Positions 44,702 to 52,712 of a stretch of 64,000 nt of DNA are shown piece after piece (the stretch's first letter is position 1; every line of letters begins with the position of its first letter). The translations under genes were made by a program, and so were the position numbers. Below the pieces are notes generated by a model. The model did not search any database and was not told the origin of the DNA. It saw nothing but the letters and a program-made list of their open reading frames with translations. Origin of the DNA: JALHMI01 sp964598535 (GTDB lineage: Bacteria > Planctomycetota > Planctomycetia > Pirellulales > PALSA-1355); contig CAZRCI010000010.1 in NCBI GenBank assembly GCA_964598535.1, forward strand, positions 81,550 through 145,549. Reading direction: 5' to 3'.

Positions 44702-45649
44702 ATGCGCGTTGTCAGCGTTACGCCCGCGGGCCGCCGTCGCTACTTGGAAGCACTCGTTCCGCATCTCTTGGCCCAGCGCCACGTGATCGACGAGCATCAT
44801 TGGTGGTTGAATACGAACGATCCGGGGGACATCCGTTACGTGGAGGAAGTCACCGAGCGCCATCCCGAGTTCTTTCGCATCCGCCGAAAGCCGTTGATCA
44901 AACAGGACAACATCGGCCAGAGCATCTGGCGGTTCTTCGCCGGGGCCGTCGAGCCGAACACGGTGTACCTTCGTTTCGATGACGACATTGTTTACATGGC
45001 GCCCGACGCGGTTGAGAACCTCGTGCGATTTCGTCTGGCAAATCGCCAGCCGCCGATCGTATTGGCGAACGTTGTGAACAACGGCGTCTGCGCGCACTTC
45101 TTGCAGCAGGCCGGGCGGATCCCTCGCGAATGGGGCGAAGTCGAGAATTTCGCGCTCGACGGCAACGGCTGGGCTTGCCCCCAGTTCGCTCGCAAGCTGC
45201 ACGAGCGGTTCCTCGCCGAGATCGAGCTCGGAAACGTCGAGCATTGGAAGTTGCCCGCGCTGCCGTTGAACGGTCTGCGCCGTTTCTCGGTGAATGTGAT
45301 TTCCTGGCTGGGGGACGACCTGCGCGAAGTTGCCGAGGTGCATAACGCGATTGTCGACGAGGAGCTGTTCCTGACGGTCGATCTGCCGCGGAAGTTGGCC
45401 CGGCCCAACGCCGGCTGCGGCGACGCCGTGTTCGCGCATCTGGCATTTTTCACGCAACGGCCCTACCTCGAGTGGACCTGGCCGCAACTGATTGGCCACT
45501 ATCAACGAATCGCCCAATCGCTGCCGCTCACGCACTCCTGGCAAGAGCCGACGGTCAAGTTGCTGCGGCACACCGCCTGGCGCTATGGCCGGCAGGTGCG
45601 CAAACTGCGGCAAAGCATCGAGAAACGCCGCGCAAGGCACGCCGCGTAA
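44702..45649 (+). CDS. glycosyltransferase-like protein
   Basis: 315 aa from ATG 44702 (MRVVSVTPAGRRRYLE); an in-frame ATG at 44651 would add 17 residues of unconvincing sequence. The fold resembles GT-A enzymes: N-terminal strand with sugar-nucleotide loop, HHWWLNTND (33-41), then the metal-binding DxD-type motif D93-D-D95 in YLRFDDDIVYM. The C-terminal part (LTHSWQEPTVKLLRHTAWRYG) is basic. It is soluble and probably modifies surface or cell-wall glycans, with the acceptor unknown. Flanking genes give no strong pathway hint. Confidence 0.7.
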   Translation: MRVVSVTPAGRRRYLEALVPHLLAQRHVIDEHHWWLNTNDPGDIRYVEEVTERHPEFFRIRRKPLIKQDNIGQSIWRFFAGAVEPNTVYLRFDDDIVYMAPDAVENLVRFRLANRQPPIVLANVVNNGVCAHFLQQAGRIPREWGEVENFALDGNGWACPQFARKLHERFLAEIELGNVEHWKLPALPLNGLRRFSVNVISWLGDDLREVAEVHNAIVDEELFLTVDLPRKLARPNAGCGDAVFAHLAFFTQRPYLEWTWPQLIGHYQRIAQSLPLTHSWQEPTVKLLRHTAWRYGRQVRKLRQSIEKRRARHAA

Positions 45650-46012
45650 CCCACTCTCGAAGAAACGCATGCCGGCGCGAGCCTCTTCGATTTCGACTCA
45701 GGTTCGGAGATTTGGAGACAAACCGTGAGTTGCAATGGACTGCAATTCTCGAACCGCTCTCCGGCGGCGGGCTCAGAGCGATCGGGCTGCCCGAATCTAC
45801 GCCACGACGGTTGACCAGGCGCACCGCCTCTCGACATTCTATCGCCGCGCCTTGTAACGCATGAAACGTGCCTAGGGTACACGCTTTGCGCTGGCGCGGG
45901 CGCGTCGTTTCATCGCGATCTTCAAGGCCCGGCACGAGCCTTGCGGCATCGTCGTTTTCCTTTGCGGACGATGTCCGTCCGGTCAGAACATTCATCAAAG
46001 GAGGTCTATGCA
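45650..46012. other. non-coding interval
   Basis: 363 bases upstream of the DUF4142 gene. Opposite-strand frames have Arg/Ser-rich shadow composition. Nothing beyond the strong Shine-Dalgarno AAAGGAGG at the right edge was recognised. Confidence 0.4.
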
Positions 46013-46804
46013 ATGCGTGCTAACTTATTGTGTTTGCGGCTAGCTTTGCCGATGGGGCTCGTGTTTGGCCTGTCGGCGTGGGCCGCCGCGCAACAGCCAA
46101 TCCAGAAAGAAATCGATCGCGCGCCGCCCATTCAGGAGCAGCGCACCCAGCAACGCGCCCTTGAACGCGCGGCGGAGCCTGGCCGCGAAGCTCGCGATGA
46201 GCAATCTACCAGCGCCAGACTGACCAACTACTTTGCCGATCAGCTTATGCTGGCGAATCAGGCCGAAATCGAACTCGGCAAGATTGCGGTCGAACGGAGT
46301 TCGAACGAGCAGGTCAAGCAATTCGCCGAGTCGTTGATCCAAGATCATACGCAGCTCGACCAGCAGCTCAAGCAGCTTGCCCCCGAGGCTGCCGCGCGGT
46401 TCGCGCAACGCCTTCGAGCGGCCGCCGAACGGTTGGCGGCGCGTTTGCCCGCCGGGGACGAACGTCCGGCCCAAACTCGCACCGCCGGACGCGACATTGC
46501 CGAGCACGATGTGCTGACAAAACTGTGCATGATCAATCATCGGGCGTGTGCGAATCATCGCGAGATGTGCAAGCAGATGCTCGAGAAGCATCAGGGACAG
46601 GATTTTGACATGGCGTATCTGGGAACGCAGATCGGCCAGCACGCATGGTTGCTCGCCGAGCTGAAGGCTCTCGACGGCGTTGGCACGCCGGAGTTCCAGG
46701 CTGTCGTCGCTCAGACGCGAGAGAAAGTGGACCAACACTTGCAACACGCCAAGGCCCTGGCCAAGAATCTTGAGGACGATCGCCGGGTACCCCGCGATAG
46801 CTAA
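46013..46804 (+). CDS. secreted DUF4142 family protein
   Basis: 263 aa from ATG 46013, eleven bases after AAAGGAGG. Signal peptide MRANLLCLRLALPMGLVFGLSAWAAAQ-type (hydrophobic core about 5-24). The mature part is a helical bundle of the DUF4142/ferritin-like type: FADQLMLANQAEIELGKIA, VKQFAESLIQDHTQLDQQL, then MLEKHQGQDFDMAYLGTQIGQH and VDQHLQHAKALAKNL. Conserved His/Asp pairs (QDHTQLD; GQHAWLL) recall its usual pattern. Periplasmic; the family's function is unsettled, often linked to stress. Compared with single-domain members it has an extra Gln/Arg-rich linker after the signal. Confidence 0.87.
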   Translation: MRANLLCLRLALPMGLVFGLSAWAAAQQPIQKEIDRAPPIQEQRTQQRALERAAEPGREARDEQSTSARLTNYFADQLMLANQAEIELGKIAVERSSNEQVKQFAESLIQDHTQLDQQLKQLAPEAAARFAQRLRAAAERLAARLPAGDERPAQTRTAGRDIAEHDVLTKLCMINHRACANHREMCKQMLEKHQGQDFDMAYLGTQIGQHAWLLAELKALDGVGTPEFQAVVAQTREKVDQHLQHAKALAKNLEDDRRVPRDS

Positions 46805-46831
46805 CAGCAGGTTGAAGTATCCGGCGGTTGC

Positions 46832-46879
46832 ACGATCGCATGGCTGCGATCCCAAAATAACGGCGCAAGTCGTTATTTT
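46832..46879 (-). repeat. dispersed intergenic double-hairpin repeat, copy 2
   Basis: GATCGCA/TGCGATC and AAAATAACG/CGTTATTTT stem-loops, in the opposite orientation to the copy at 23416-23466 and about 80 percent alike by eye. Confidence 0.6.
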
Positions 46880-47097
46880 GCGAAGCGTGCAGAGTCTGTT
46901 GAGGTTGAGTTAGGCCACGCTGCCTTCATTTCAACTTTCAACAGGCTGCCAGGGTCGCTGAATCAGGATCGGGTTGCATCAAGTCATCGCCCCGCTCTGT
47001 CGGCGCTTGCAAGGTGCGAAGCGGCTGAGGGAGTGGGGCGATCGTGTACAATTCCCAGGTCCGCCCACGACATAGATCGACAGAACGGAAACCTATC

Positions 47098-47661
47098 GTG
47101 CTGACCGAACGCCAGAAAATGCTCGCCGGCGAGCTCTACGACCCCTTGGATGAGGATCTTGTCCGCGACCGGATTCGCGCCCGCGACCAGTGTCAGGCCC
47201 TCAACGCCACCGCCGAGAGTGATGCGGATCTCCGCCGTGAGATTCTCACGCAGCTTTTTGGGCGCGGGGGCGACACGGTCTGGATGCAGCCGCCGTTCTA
47301 CTGCGACTATGGCGCGAACATTTGGCTGGGGCGGCGCGTATTTTTCAACTTCAATTGCGTGGTGCTCGACGTCTGCCAGGTGACGATCGGCGACTTCACG
47401 CTCCTGGGCCCCGCCGTACAGATCTACACGGCCACGCACCCCTTGAACCACGAACTGCGTCGTACCCAGGAGTTCGGCCGGCCCGTGGAGATTGGCGATG
47501 ACGTCTGGATTGGCGGCGCGGCCGTCGTTTGTCCCGGCGTGAAAATTGGTTCCCGCAGCGTGATCGGGGCGGGCAGCATCGTGACGCGTGACATCCCGCC
47601 AGGCGTCTTCGCGGCCGGCAATCCCTGTCGCGTGATCCGGACGCTCGATCCGACGGAATAG
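47098..47661 (+). CDS. maa: maltose O-acetyltransferase-like hexapeptide acetyltransferase
   Basis: 187 aa from GTG 47098, preceded by GGAAACC; this start gives the family-typical N-terminus (LTERQKMLAGELYDPLD). The left-handed beta-helix shows hexapeptide repeats, with the catalytic-region signature YTATHPLNHELRR (conserved His) followed by PVEIGDDVWIGGAAVVCPGV and VIGAGSIVTRDIPPGVFAAGNP. It transfers acetyl from acetyl-CoA to sugars such as maltose or to nodulation-type acceptors. Cytoplasmic, usually trimeric. Converges on the kinase-tubulin gene with 22 bp between stops. Confidence 0.9.
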   Translation: MLTERQKMLAGELYDPLDEDLVRDRIRARDQCQALNATAESDADLRREILTQLFGRGGDTVWMQPPFYCDYGANIWLGRRVFFNFNCVVLDVCQVTIGDFTLLGPAVQIYTATHPLNHELRRTQEFGRPVEIGDDVWIGGAAVVCPGVKIGSRSVIGAGSIVTRDIPPGVFAAGNPCRVIRTLDPTE

Positions 47662-47683
47662 CTTCCCGTCCAGGGGTGACCGC

Positions 47684-50600
47684 CTACTTCGCCGTCTGGG
47701 CCGATGCAGTTGGCTGTGTCATGCTGAGCGCCGGCGCGAGGGGTCCCGTCGAATCCGACACGTTGTCTTCGTTTCCCGGCTGGACGGAACTCGCGGCTTC
47801 ACCGGCTTGCTTCTCGGCCGCGGCCTTGGCCGCCGCGCAGCTCGTCGGGCTGGGAAGTTCGGTCCAGTTCACGTCGACACGCGTGTGCAACCGCGAGGCA
47901 ATCTCGGTGTAGTCGTTGCGCCCGGTGATCAATCGCTCGGCGACGTGCGGCAGCGAAAGCTCCTGTTGCTCGTAGCACAGCACGAGATCGACTTCCTGGG
48001 ACGCAATCACCGTCGGCGCGGGTGTAAGCCGCGCTTGCATCGCCTCGACGAGCGGCTGGCCGCCTGCTCCCTCGGGAACCAGTGCCAGCATCCGCTGCGA
48101 ACCGCCGCAATCGAGCGTCGCGGGACGCGCAAGCTGTTGGCAGGCGGTGAGCCTTGAGGCTTGCGCCTCGGCGTCCGCATTCTTGCCGAGCACCGCGTCA
48201 CCGAGCTCGATGCCTTTTAACGCCGCGAGAATCTCGCTGCGCGCCGCGGCTCGTAGCGTTGCCAGCAGCCCAGCCCGCAGTGCGTCGGCCTTCTGGCACA
48301 CGTGCCGCAGTCCGCCGTGTGGCGCGAGGAACGTTTGTTCGATGCGTTGGTCGATGTTGCGCGCCAGTTCGGGAAGCTTCTGGCGGAGTTGTCGGGCGAG
48401 CGAGTCTTCGATTTCTTCGAGGATATTCTGAGCCGGCGGCGCCTCGTCGTCGTCCCAGGGGAAATCAGCGTCGAACGTCGCGGCCGATTGCCCCAGCTCG
48501 CGTTGCAAGTCCTTGATCTGGTCTCCCGCAAAGGTGACGCTGGCGATGAGCGTGCGCACCACCTTGCTGACGCAACGGAGCGTGAACTCTTGCAGGCGGA
48601 GCCGCAACAGCAGGAGCAGCATCGCATCGATTTCAACGGCCTGCTTTTGCTCGGTGCGGCGCATGCCGAACATGCTTCGGCGAGTCGGTTGCGTGGCCAC
48701 GGCGCTCAGCCGCTGTTCGAGCGCCACCACGTTTTCTTGGGTCTCCTTGAAAATCTCGGCCGCTTCGCCGTCGAGGCTTTTCAGGAATCCAGCGTACCAG
48801 TCGCGGCAGGCGGCCGCCCAGCCGACGCGGGCTTGCGGATCGTCGACGTACTTGAGAATGAATTCCTTGATGCCGTCGCCAAAAGGCGCTGCCAATTGCT
48901 TGAGGCTTCGTTCGACGGCAACGTGCGCCTGGGGAAGCGGAATCTTGAGACCATCGTTTCCCACCAGCGGCGGTTCGATAAGCTCGCGAATCGCCTGCAC
49001 CAGCGGCAGCGTGTTTTCGGCGGCCGAGCGCCGCGCGTCGAGCTTGGCTTGCAGCCGCGCGAATAACGTATCGGCGTCGCCGCCCAGCTCTTTATCCAGA
49101 ATCGCGCCGACCGCGGTGCGCAGCGCGGTGAAATCCAGCCCTTGCGCGGCGGCGTGCTGCTCACCCGAGGGTAGCTCTTGCACGGGCACGAGTAGCGGCG
49201 GCGGGGCGCCACGCTGCCGGCGCTGTTGGTTGGCGCCGCGCCAGTGGTCGATGATCTCTTGGCACACGAGCTCCGCGGCCAGTTGCGGAAGCGACGTCTG
49301 GAGGCTACCGATCGACGCGGAGGCAAACCCGCGCACGGAGACTTCGGCGCTTTGGGCCGAGGTTTCCCCGCGGCAGCGATCGAGCAAGCCGGCCGCGGGG
49401 GTCGCGGCGCTAATGTACAAGTACGCCGCCAGCTTCTCGGTCGCTTCTTCAAAGTCGGCTTCGCTCAATTCCGTGCCCAGCGGCACGAAATATACGTTGG
49501 GCAGATCGCCTCCCGTCTCGGGTGCAGGCAGTCCGCCGGGGCCGGGCTGGTAGCCGGCCTCGCGGTAGTGCTGAAGCTCCTTGAGACACGCATAGGCATT
49601 GGCCGTCGCCAGTTCCGCGGCGGACGTGTTGCGATCGGTCGAGTGGGTAAGCACGGCACAGACGCCGTCGTCGGCGCAGCCCATGTCGGCTAGGAGCCGG
49701 CGCATGCCATAGGCCAGATCGAGCACCATGCCGCCGCCCGTTCCTCCGGAAAGCGAGGCCACGACAAACACACGCGGCCGCTTGGCGTCGAGTTCGCAGC
49801 CCGTGCTCGCGCTGGTGGTGGTGAGCGACTCGTCGGAGGTCATGCCGCCGAGCGCCGCGCGAATTTTTTCCAACACCTGCGGCGCGTGATCGACCAGCGC
49901 GAGCCGGCCCAACGGACGCCGGCCCTCGGTCTGCAACGAGCGCGGGATGTTGTATAGCCAGCGCCGGCTCAGCCAGCCCAGGATGTTGCGGCTATCGGTC
50001 GTATAGTCGTGGGCGCCGCGCAAGGGCAGGGCCAGCGTCTCGCGATCGGCGAGCGCCGTCATGCGGTCTCCCTCGCTCATCTGGTACAAGAACCGGGCGT
50101 CGGTGTCGAGGAGCAGCATCGGCAGCGAGGGCAGGGGGGCCGTCGTGCCAAACCGATCGGCCAACCGCCGCCGCAAGCGCCGCAGCACCCGGCCGGCCGT
50201 GCCGCCGATACCTAGAAACAGCGTCGGACGTAGCGTGTTCGAAATGTTCGTCAGATCGAGCGGCCCTAGTTCCACAATCGGTTCGACGAGCGCCTTGTGG
50301 GCCAATGCCGCGGCACAGCGAGATTCGCTCAGCGGCGTCGATTTGCGCTCTGCGCCGCGAACCATCGTTTGCAGCCCCGGCGCGCTCTCGTCGTGGCCGG
50401 CTTTGGCCGGCGCGGTCTTCGAGCTGGCCGAGTGGATCGGCGTCGTGTCGACGTTCGCTTTGCGCCCCCCCAGATCGGGACGCGGGGCGCTGGTCGTCTG
50501 GCCGTACAATGCGTCGACCATTGCCCGGCAGTTCGGAAAACGCGCGGCGGGGTCTTTGGCCAGCGCCCGCGCAATGACCGCTTGATCGTTGTCGCTCAAC

Positions 50601-51298
50601 CCGGCGAGCCGCGGACTGGCGTGCACGTGTTGCGATGCAAGTTGAGCGGGCGTGCGACCGGGGAAAGGCAGGCTCCCGGTGAGCATCTCCTGATACACGA
50701 TCGCCAGGCTGTACTGGTCGCTCCGCATGCTGGGCCGATCGTCGAACACTTCTGGCGCGGCATAGATCGGCGTCAGACCGCCCATCAACGAGGCCGTGGC
50801 GTCGTGCTGCAAGTCTTTGACCAACCCGAAGTCGGCCACCTTGACGTGACCGCCCACCAGCAGCAAATTCTCGGGCTTCACGTCCAGGTGTTGGAGCGAG
50901 AAGCTTTCGTTCATGTAGTCGAGCGCGTCGGCGGCGTCGCGCAGATAGCGTAACAGCTCATCGCGCGGAATGCCTTCGCTGCCATCCTGGCGTACCTGCT
51001 CGTACCGGTCCTTGAGGCTCATGTCCGCCAGCTCGGTGACGATCACCAACTGGCCGTCGACAATCTCGAAGCGTTCGAGCGACAACAGGAACGGGTGGCG
51101 TACCTGCTTGATGCGGTCGAGCGCCTTGAGCTCGCGCGTCGCTCGGGCGTCGTCGAAGTAACCGTAAACGAACTTGATCGCCTTGCTCAATCCGCCGGGA
51201 GCCTGCGCGCTCCAGACCTCGCCGTAGCCGCCCACGCCGATACGCTGTTTCACAACGTATCCGGGAATCGGTTCGCGAATTTGGGTCTTGTTCGACAT
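47684..51298 (-). CDS. Ser/Thr protein kinase fused to tubulin/FtsZ-like GTPase
   Basis: 1204 aa. Residues 13-266 form a Hanks-type kinase: glycine loop GVGGYGEVW (21-29), Lys42, HLDVKPEN (137-144; HLD replaces HRD, so a non-RD kinase), DFG 156-158, APE 181-183. A Ser/Ala/Pro linker (268-345) follows. From about 355 the protein matches the bacterial tubulin-like family (Tubulin_2 type): LFLGIGGTAGRVLRRLR at the first nucleotide-binding loop and the tubulin signature SGGTGGG (517-523), followed by DLAYGMRRLL. The last 450 residues are helical with little similarity visible. The upstream FHA-EAL gene ends 6 bp before it. No membrane helix. A cytoskeletal GTPase controlled in cis by phosphorylation is a natural inference. 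Confidence 0.85.
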   Translation of the reverse strand: MSNKTQIREPIPGYVVKQRIGVGGYGEVWSAQAPGGLSKAIKFVYGYFDDARATRELKALDRIKQVRHPFLLSLERFEIVDGQLVIVTELADMSLKDRYEQVRQDGSEGIPRDELLRYLRDAADALDYMNESFSLQHLDVKPENLLLVGGHVKVADFGLVKDLQHDATASLMGGLTPIYAAPEVFDDRPSMRSDQYSLAIVYQEMLTGSLPFPGRTPAQLASQHVHASPRLAGLSDNDQAVIARALAKDPAARFPNCRAMVDALYGQTTSAPRPDLGGRKANVDTTPIHSASSKTAPAKAGHDESAPGLQTMVRGAERKSTPLSESRCAAALAHKALVEPIVELGPLDLTNISNTLRPTLFLGIGGTAGRVLRRLRRRLADRFGTTAPLPSLPMLLLDTDARFLYQMSEGDRMTALADRETLALPLRGAHDYTTDSRNILGWLSRRWLYNIPRSLQTEGRRPLGRLALVDHAPQVLEKIRAALGGMTSDESLTTTSASTGCELDAKRPRVFVVASLSGGTGGGMVLDLAYGMRRLLADMGCADDGVCAVLTHSTDRNTSAAELATANAYACLKELQHYREAGYQPGPGGLPAPETGGDLPNVYFVPLGTELSEADFEEATEKLAAYLYISAATPAAGLLDRCRGETSAQSAEVSVRGFASASIGSLQTSLPQLAAELVCQEIIDHWRGANQQRRQRGAPPPLLVPVQELPSGEQHAAAQGLDFTALRTAVGAILDKELGGDADTLFARLQAKLDARRSAAENTLPLVQAIRELIEPPLVGNDGLKIPLPQAHVAVERSLKQLAAPFGDGIKEFILKYVDDPQARVGWAAACRDWYAGFLKSLDGEAAEIFKETQENVVALEQRLSAVATQPTRRSMFGMRRTEQKQAVEIDAMLLLLLRLRLQEFTLRCVSKVVRTLIASVTFAGDQIKDLQRELGQSAATFDADFPWDDDEAPPAQNILEEIEDSLARQLRQKLPELARNIDQRIEQTFLAPHGGLRHVCQKADALRAGLLATLRAAARSEILAALKGIELGDAVLGKNADAEAQASRLTACQQLARPATLDCGGSQRMLALVPEGAGGQPLVEAMQARLTPAPTVIASQEVDLVLCYEQQELSLPHVAERLITGRNDYTEIASRLHTRVDVNWTELPSPTSCAAAKAAAEKQAGEAASSVQPGNEDNVSDSTGPLAPALSMTQPTASAQTAK

Positions 51299-51304
51299 AA
51301 CCAG

Positions 51305-52477
51305 CTACCTGGCAGCCTGACGCTCGTGGTGTGGAACTCGTGAAGCGTGAATCAGTGAGGCAACGGTCTGCGGCGTGCCAAACAATTTGCCCTGAGCCAG
51401 GGTGCAGTTGAGCGAGCGGCACACTTCCAAATCCGTCTCGGTGTCGACGCCCGTCGCGATGACGGCGACGTTCAGATCCTGGCTGGCCTTTACAATGAGC
51501 TGCACTTGCCGCTGCCGCTCGGGGCTGGAGTAAATGCTGCCGAACAGCGAGGGGGCCAGCTTCAGATAGTCGGGAGCGACGTCTTTGTGCTCGCTGATCC
51601 GCGCTTTGCCCGAGGCGAAGCCGTCGTAGGCAACCTGAATCTGTACATCCCGCAGGCAAGCGAGCAGGGCGCGAAAATCCGCCGTGCCGCGCACCGCGCT
51701 GTCGGGAATCTCGACCACGATTTGCCGGCTACTGCCGACGAAGTTTCGCAATTGGCACAAATGGCTGATCAGTGCCGGCTCGGCGCTTTCGGCCGCGGTA
51801 ATCGCCAGCAGCAGACGCCCGCCATGCGGCAGGCTGGCCGATTCTTCGACAGCCAACCGGCGGAACAATTGCCGCAGGCGCGCCGCGGCCCGGCATTCGA
51901 CCACCGGCACCAGCGTCTCGCAACGTGGGCTGGCAGGGCTGTCCGAGCTGCCCGCCGCCAGGGCCTCGTAGCCGAAGACCTCGCTCGTCGAAAGATTGGT
52001 GATCGGTTGATACAGCGTTCGCAAGCAACGGTGCGTTACGACCTCGTGCGTACGGCGCACCGAGAGGATCGTATCCCAGACCGTGTCGCGCGGCTCGCTA
52101 CCGGCCGGCGCGTGAGACATCACCTGGGTCGCCGTTTGTCGGCCGGCGCTACCGGAGCCGCTGTAAAACGTCAGTTCGACGTCGGCGCACATCAACAGGT
52201 CGCCGTCATTAAGCACGGCCTCGCTAATCCGTTGACCGTTCAGAAACGTTCCGTTCGTGCTGCCGAGATCCTTGACCACGTATTTGCGGCCTTGCCGGCT
52301 GATCGCGGCGTGCTCGCGCGAAACCTGGTGCGAGTCGACCTGCAAGTCGGTCGAATCGTTCCGCCCGATCGTAAACGGAAACGTCGTGAGCGGAGTCTTC
52401 TGGGTCGAACCGCTCGGCGGATCGAATTCCAGCCAGGCCGTGCCGACGCTGCTCTCGGGCAGGACTTGCGTTTGCAT
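51305..52477 (-). CDS. FHA-EAL domain protein (degenerate phosphodiesterase)
   Basis: 390 aa from ATG 52477 (MQTQVLPESS); the frame extends 46 codons upstream with Cys-rich, doubtful sequence. FHA domain residues 15-108: IGRN (37-40), SREHAAI (53-59), STNGTFLNG (73-81), all needed for phosphothreonine binding. EAL domain residues about 145-380: GYEALAAG keeps E-A-L, and EIPDSAV is present, but the DDFGTGYS loop is YDGFASGKA and the late ETEGVE motif is ATGVDTE. Loss of the double Asp suggests a c-di-GMP sensor or adaptor rather than an active phosphodiesterase. The stop lies 6 bp before the kinase-tubulin gene; the FHA domain may read that kinase's phosphorylation. Confidence 0.85.
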   Translation of the reverse strand: MQTQVLPESSVGTAWLEFDPPSGSTQKTPLTTFPFTIGRNDSTDLQVDSHQVSREHAAISRQGRKYVVKDLGSTNGTFLNGQRISEAVLNDGDLLMCADVELTFYSGSGSAGRQTATQVMSHAPAGSEPRDTVWDTILSVRRTHEVVTHRCLRTLYQPITNLSTSEVFGYEALAAGSSDSPASPRCETLVPVVECRAAARLRQLFRRLAVEESASLPHGGRLLLAITAAESAEPALISHLCQLRNFVGSSRQIVVEIPDSAVRGTADFRALLACLRDVQIQVAYDGFASGKARISEHKDVAPDYLKLAPSLFGSIYSSPERQRQVQLIVKASQDLNVAVIATGVDTETDLEVCRSLNCTLAQGKLFGTPQTVASLIHASRVPHHERQAAR

Positions 52478-52712
52478 GTCAACTCTTATCGGTGTTTGGG
52501 GATTTCGGGCGACGAAATGGGCGTCGGAACAGCCGCACACGTCGAGCGCGGCGCTAGCCATCCCAGCGCATTTCCGGTAATCATCGATTGGATTTGCAAT
52601 GAAACCATAGCTCACTTCCGCCCCGAGAGTCGCCCGTAAGCTACGTTCTCTGTGGCGAGAATTGCAGGACCGTCGAGAATCTCAAGACCCGCGAGAAAGT
52701 GAAGCCCCGAAG

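Noticed and set aside
45555..46013. 152-codon minus-strand frame upstream of the DUF4142 gene
   Set aside because: Arg/Ser-rich antisense of the glycosyltransferase end and non-coding DNA; no RBS.
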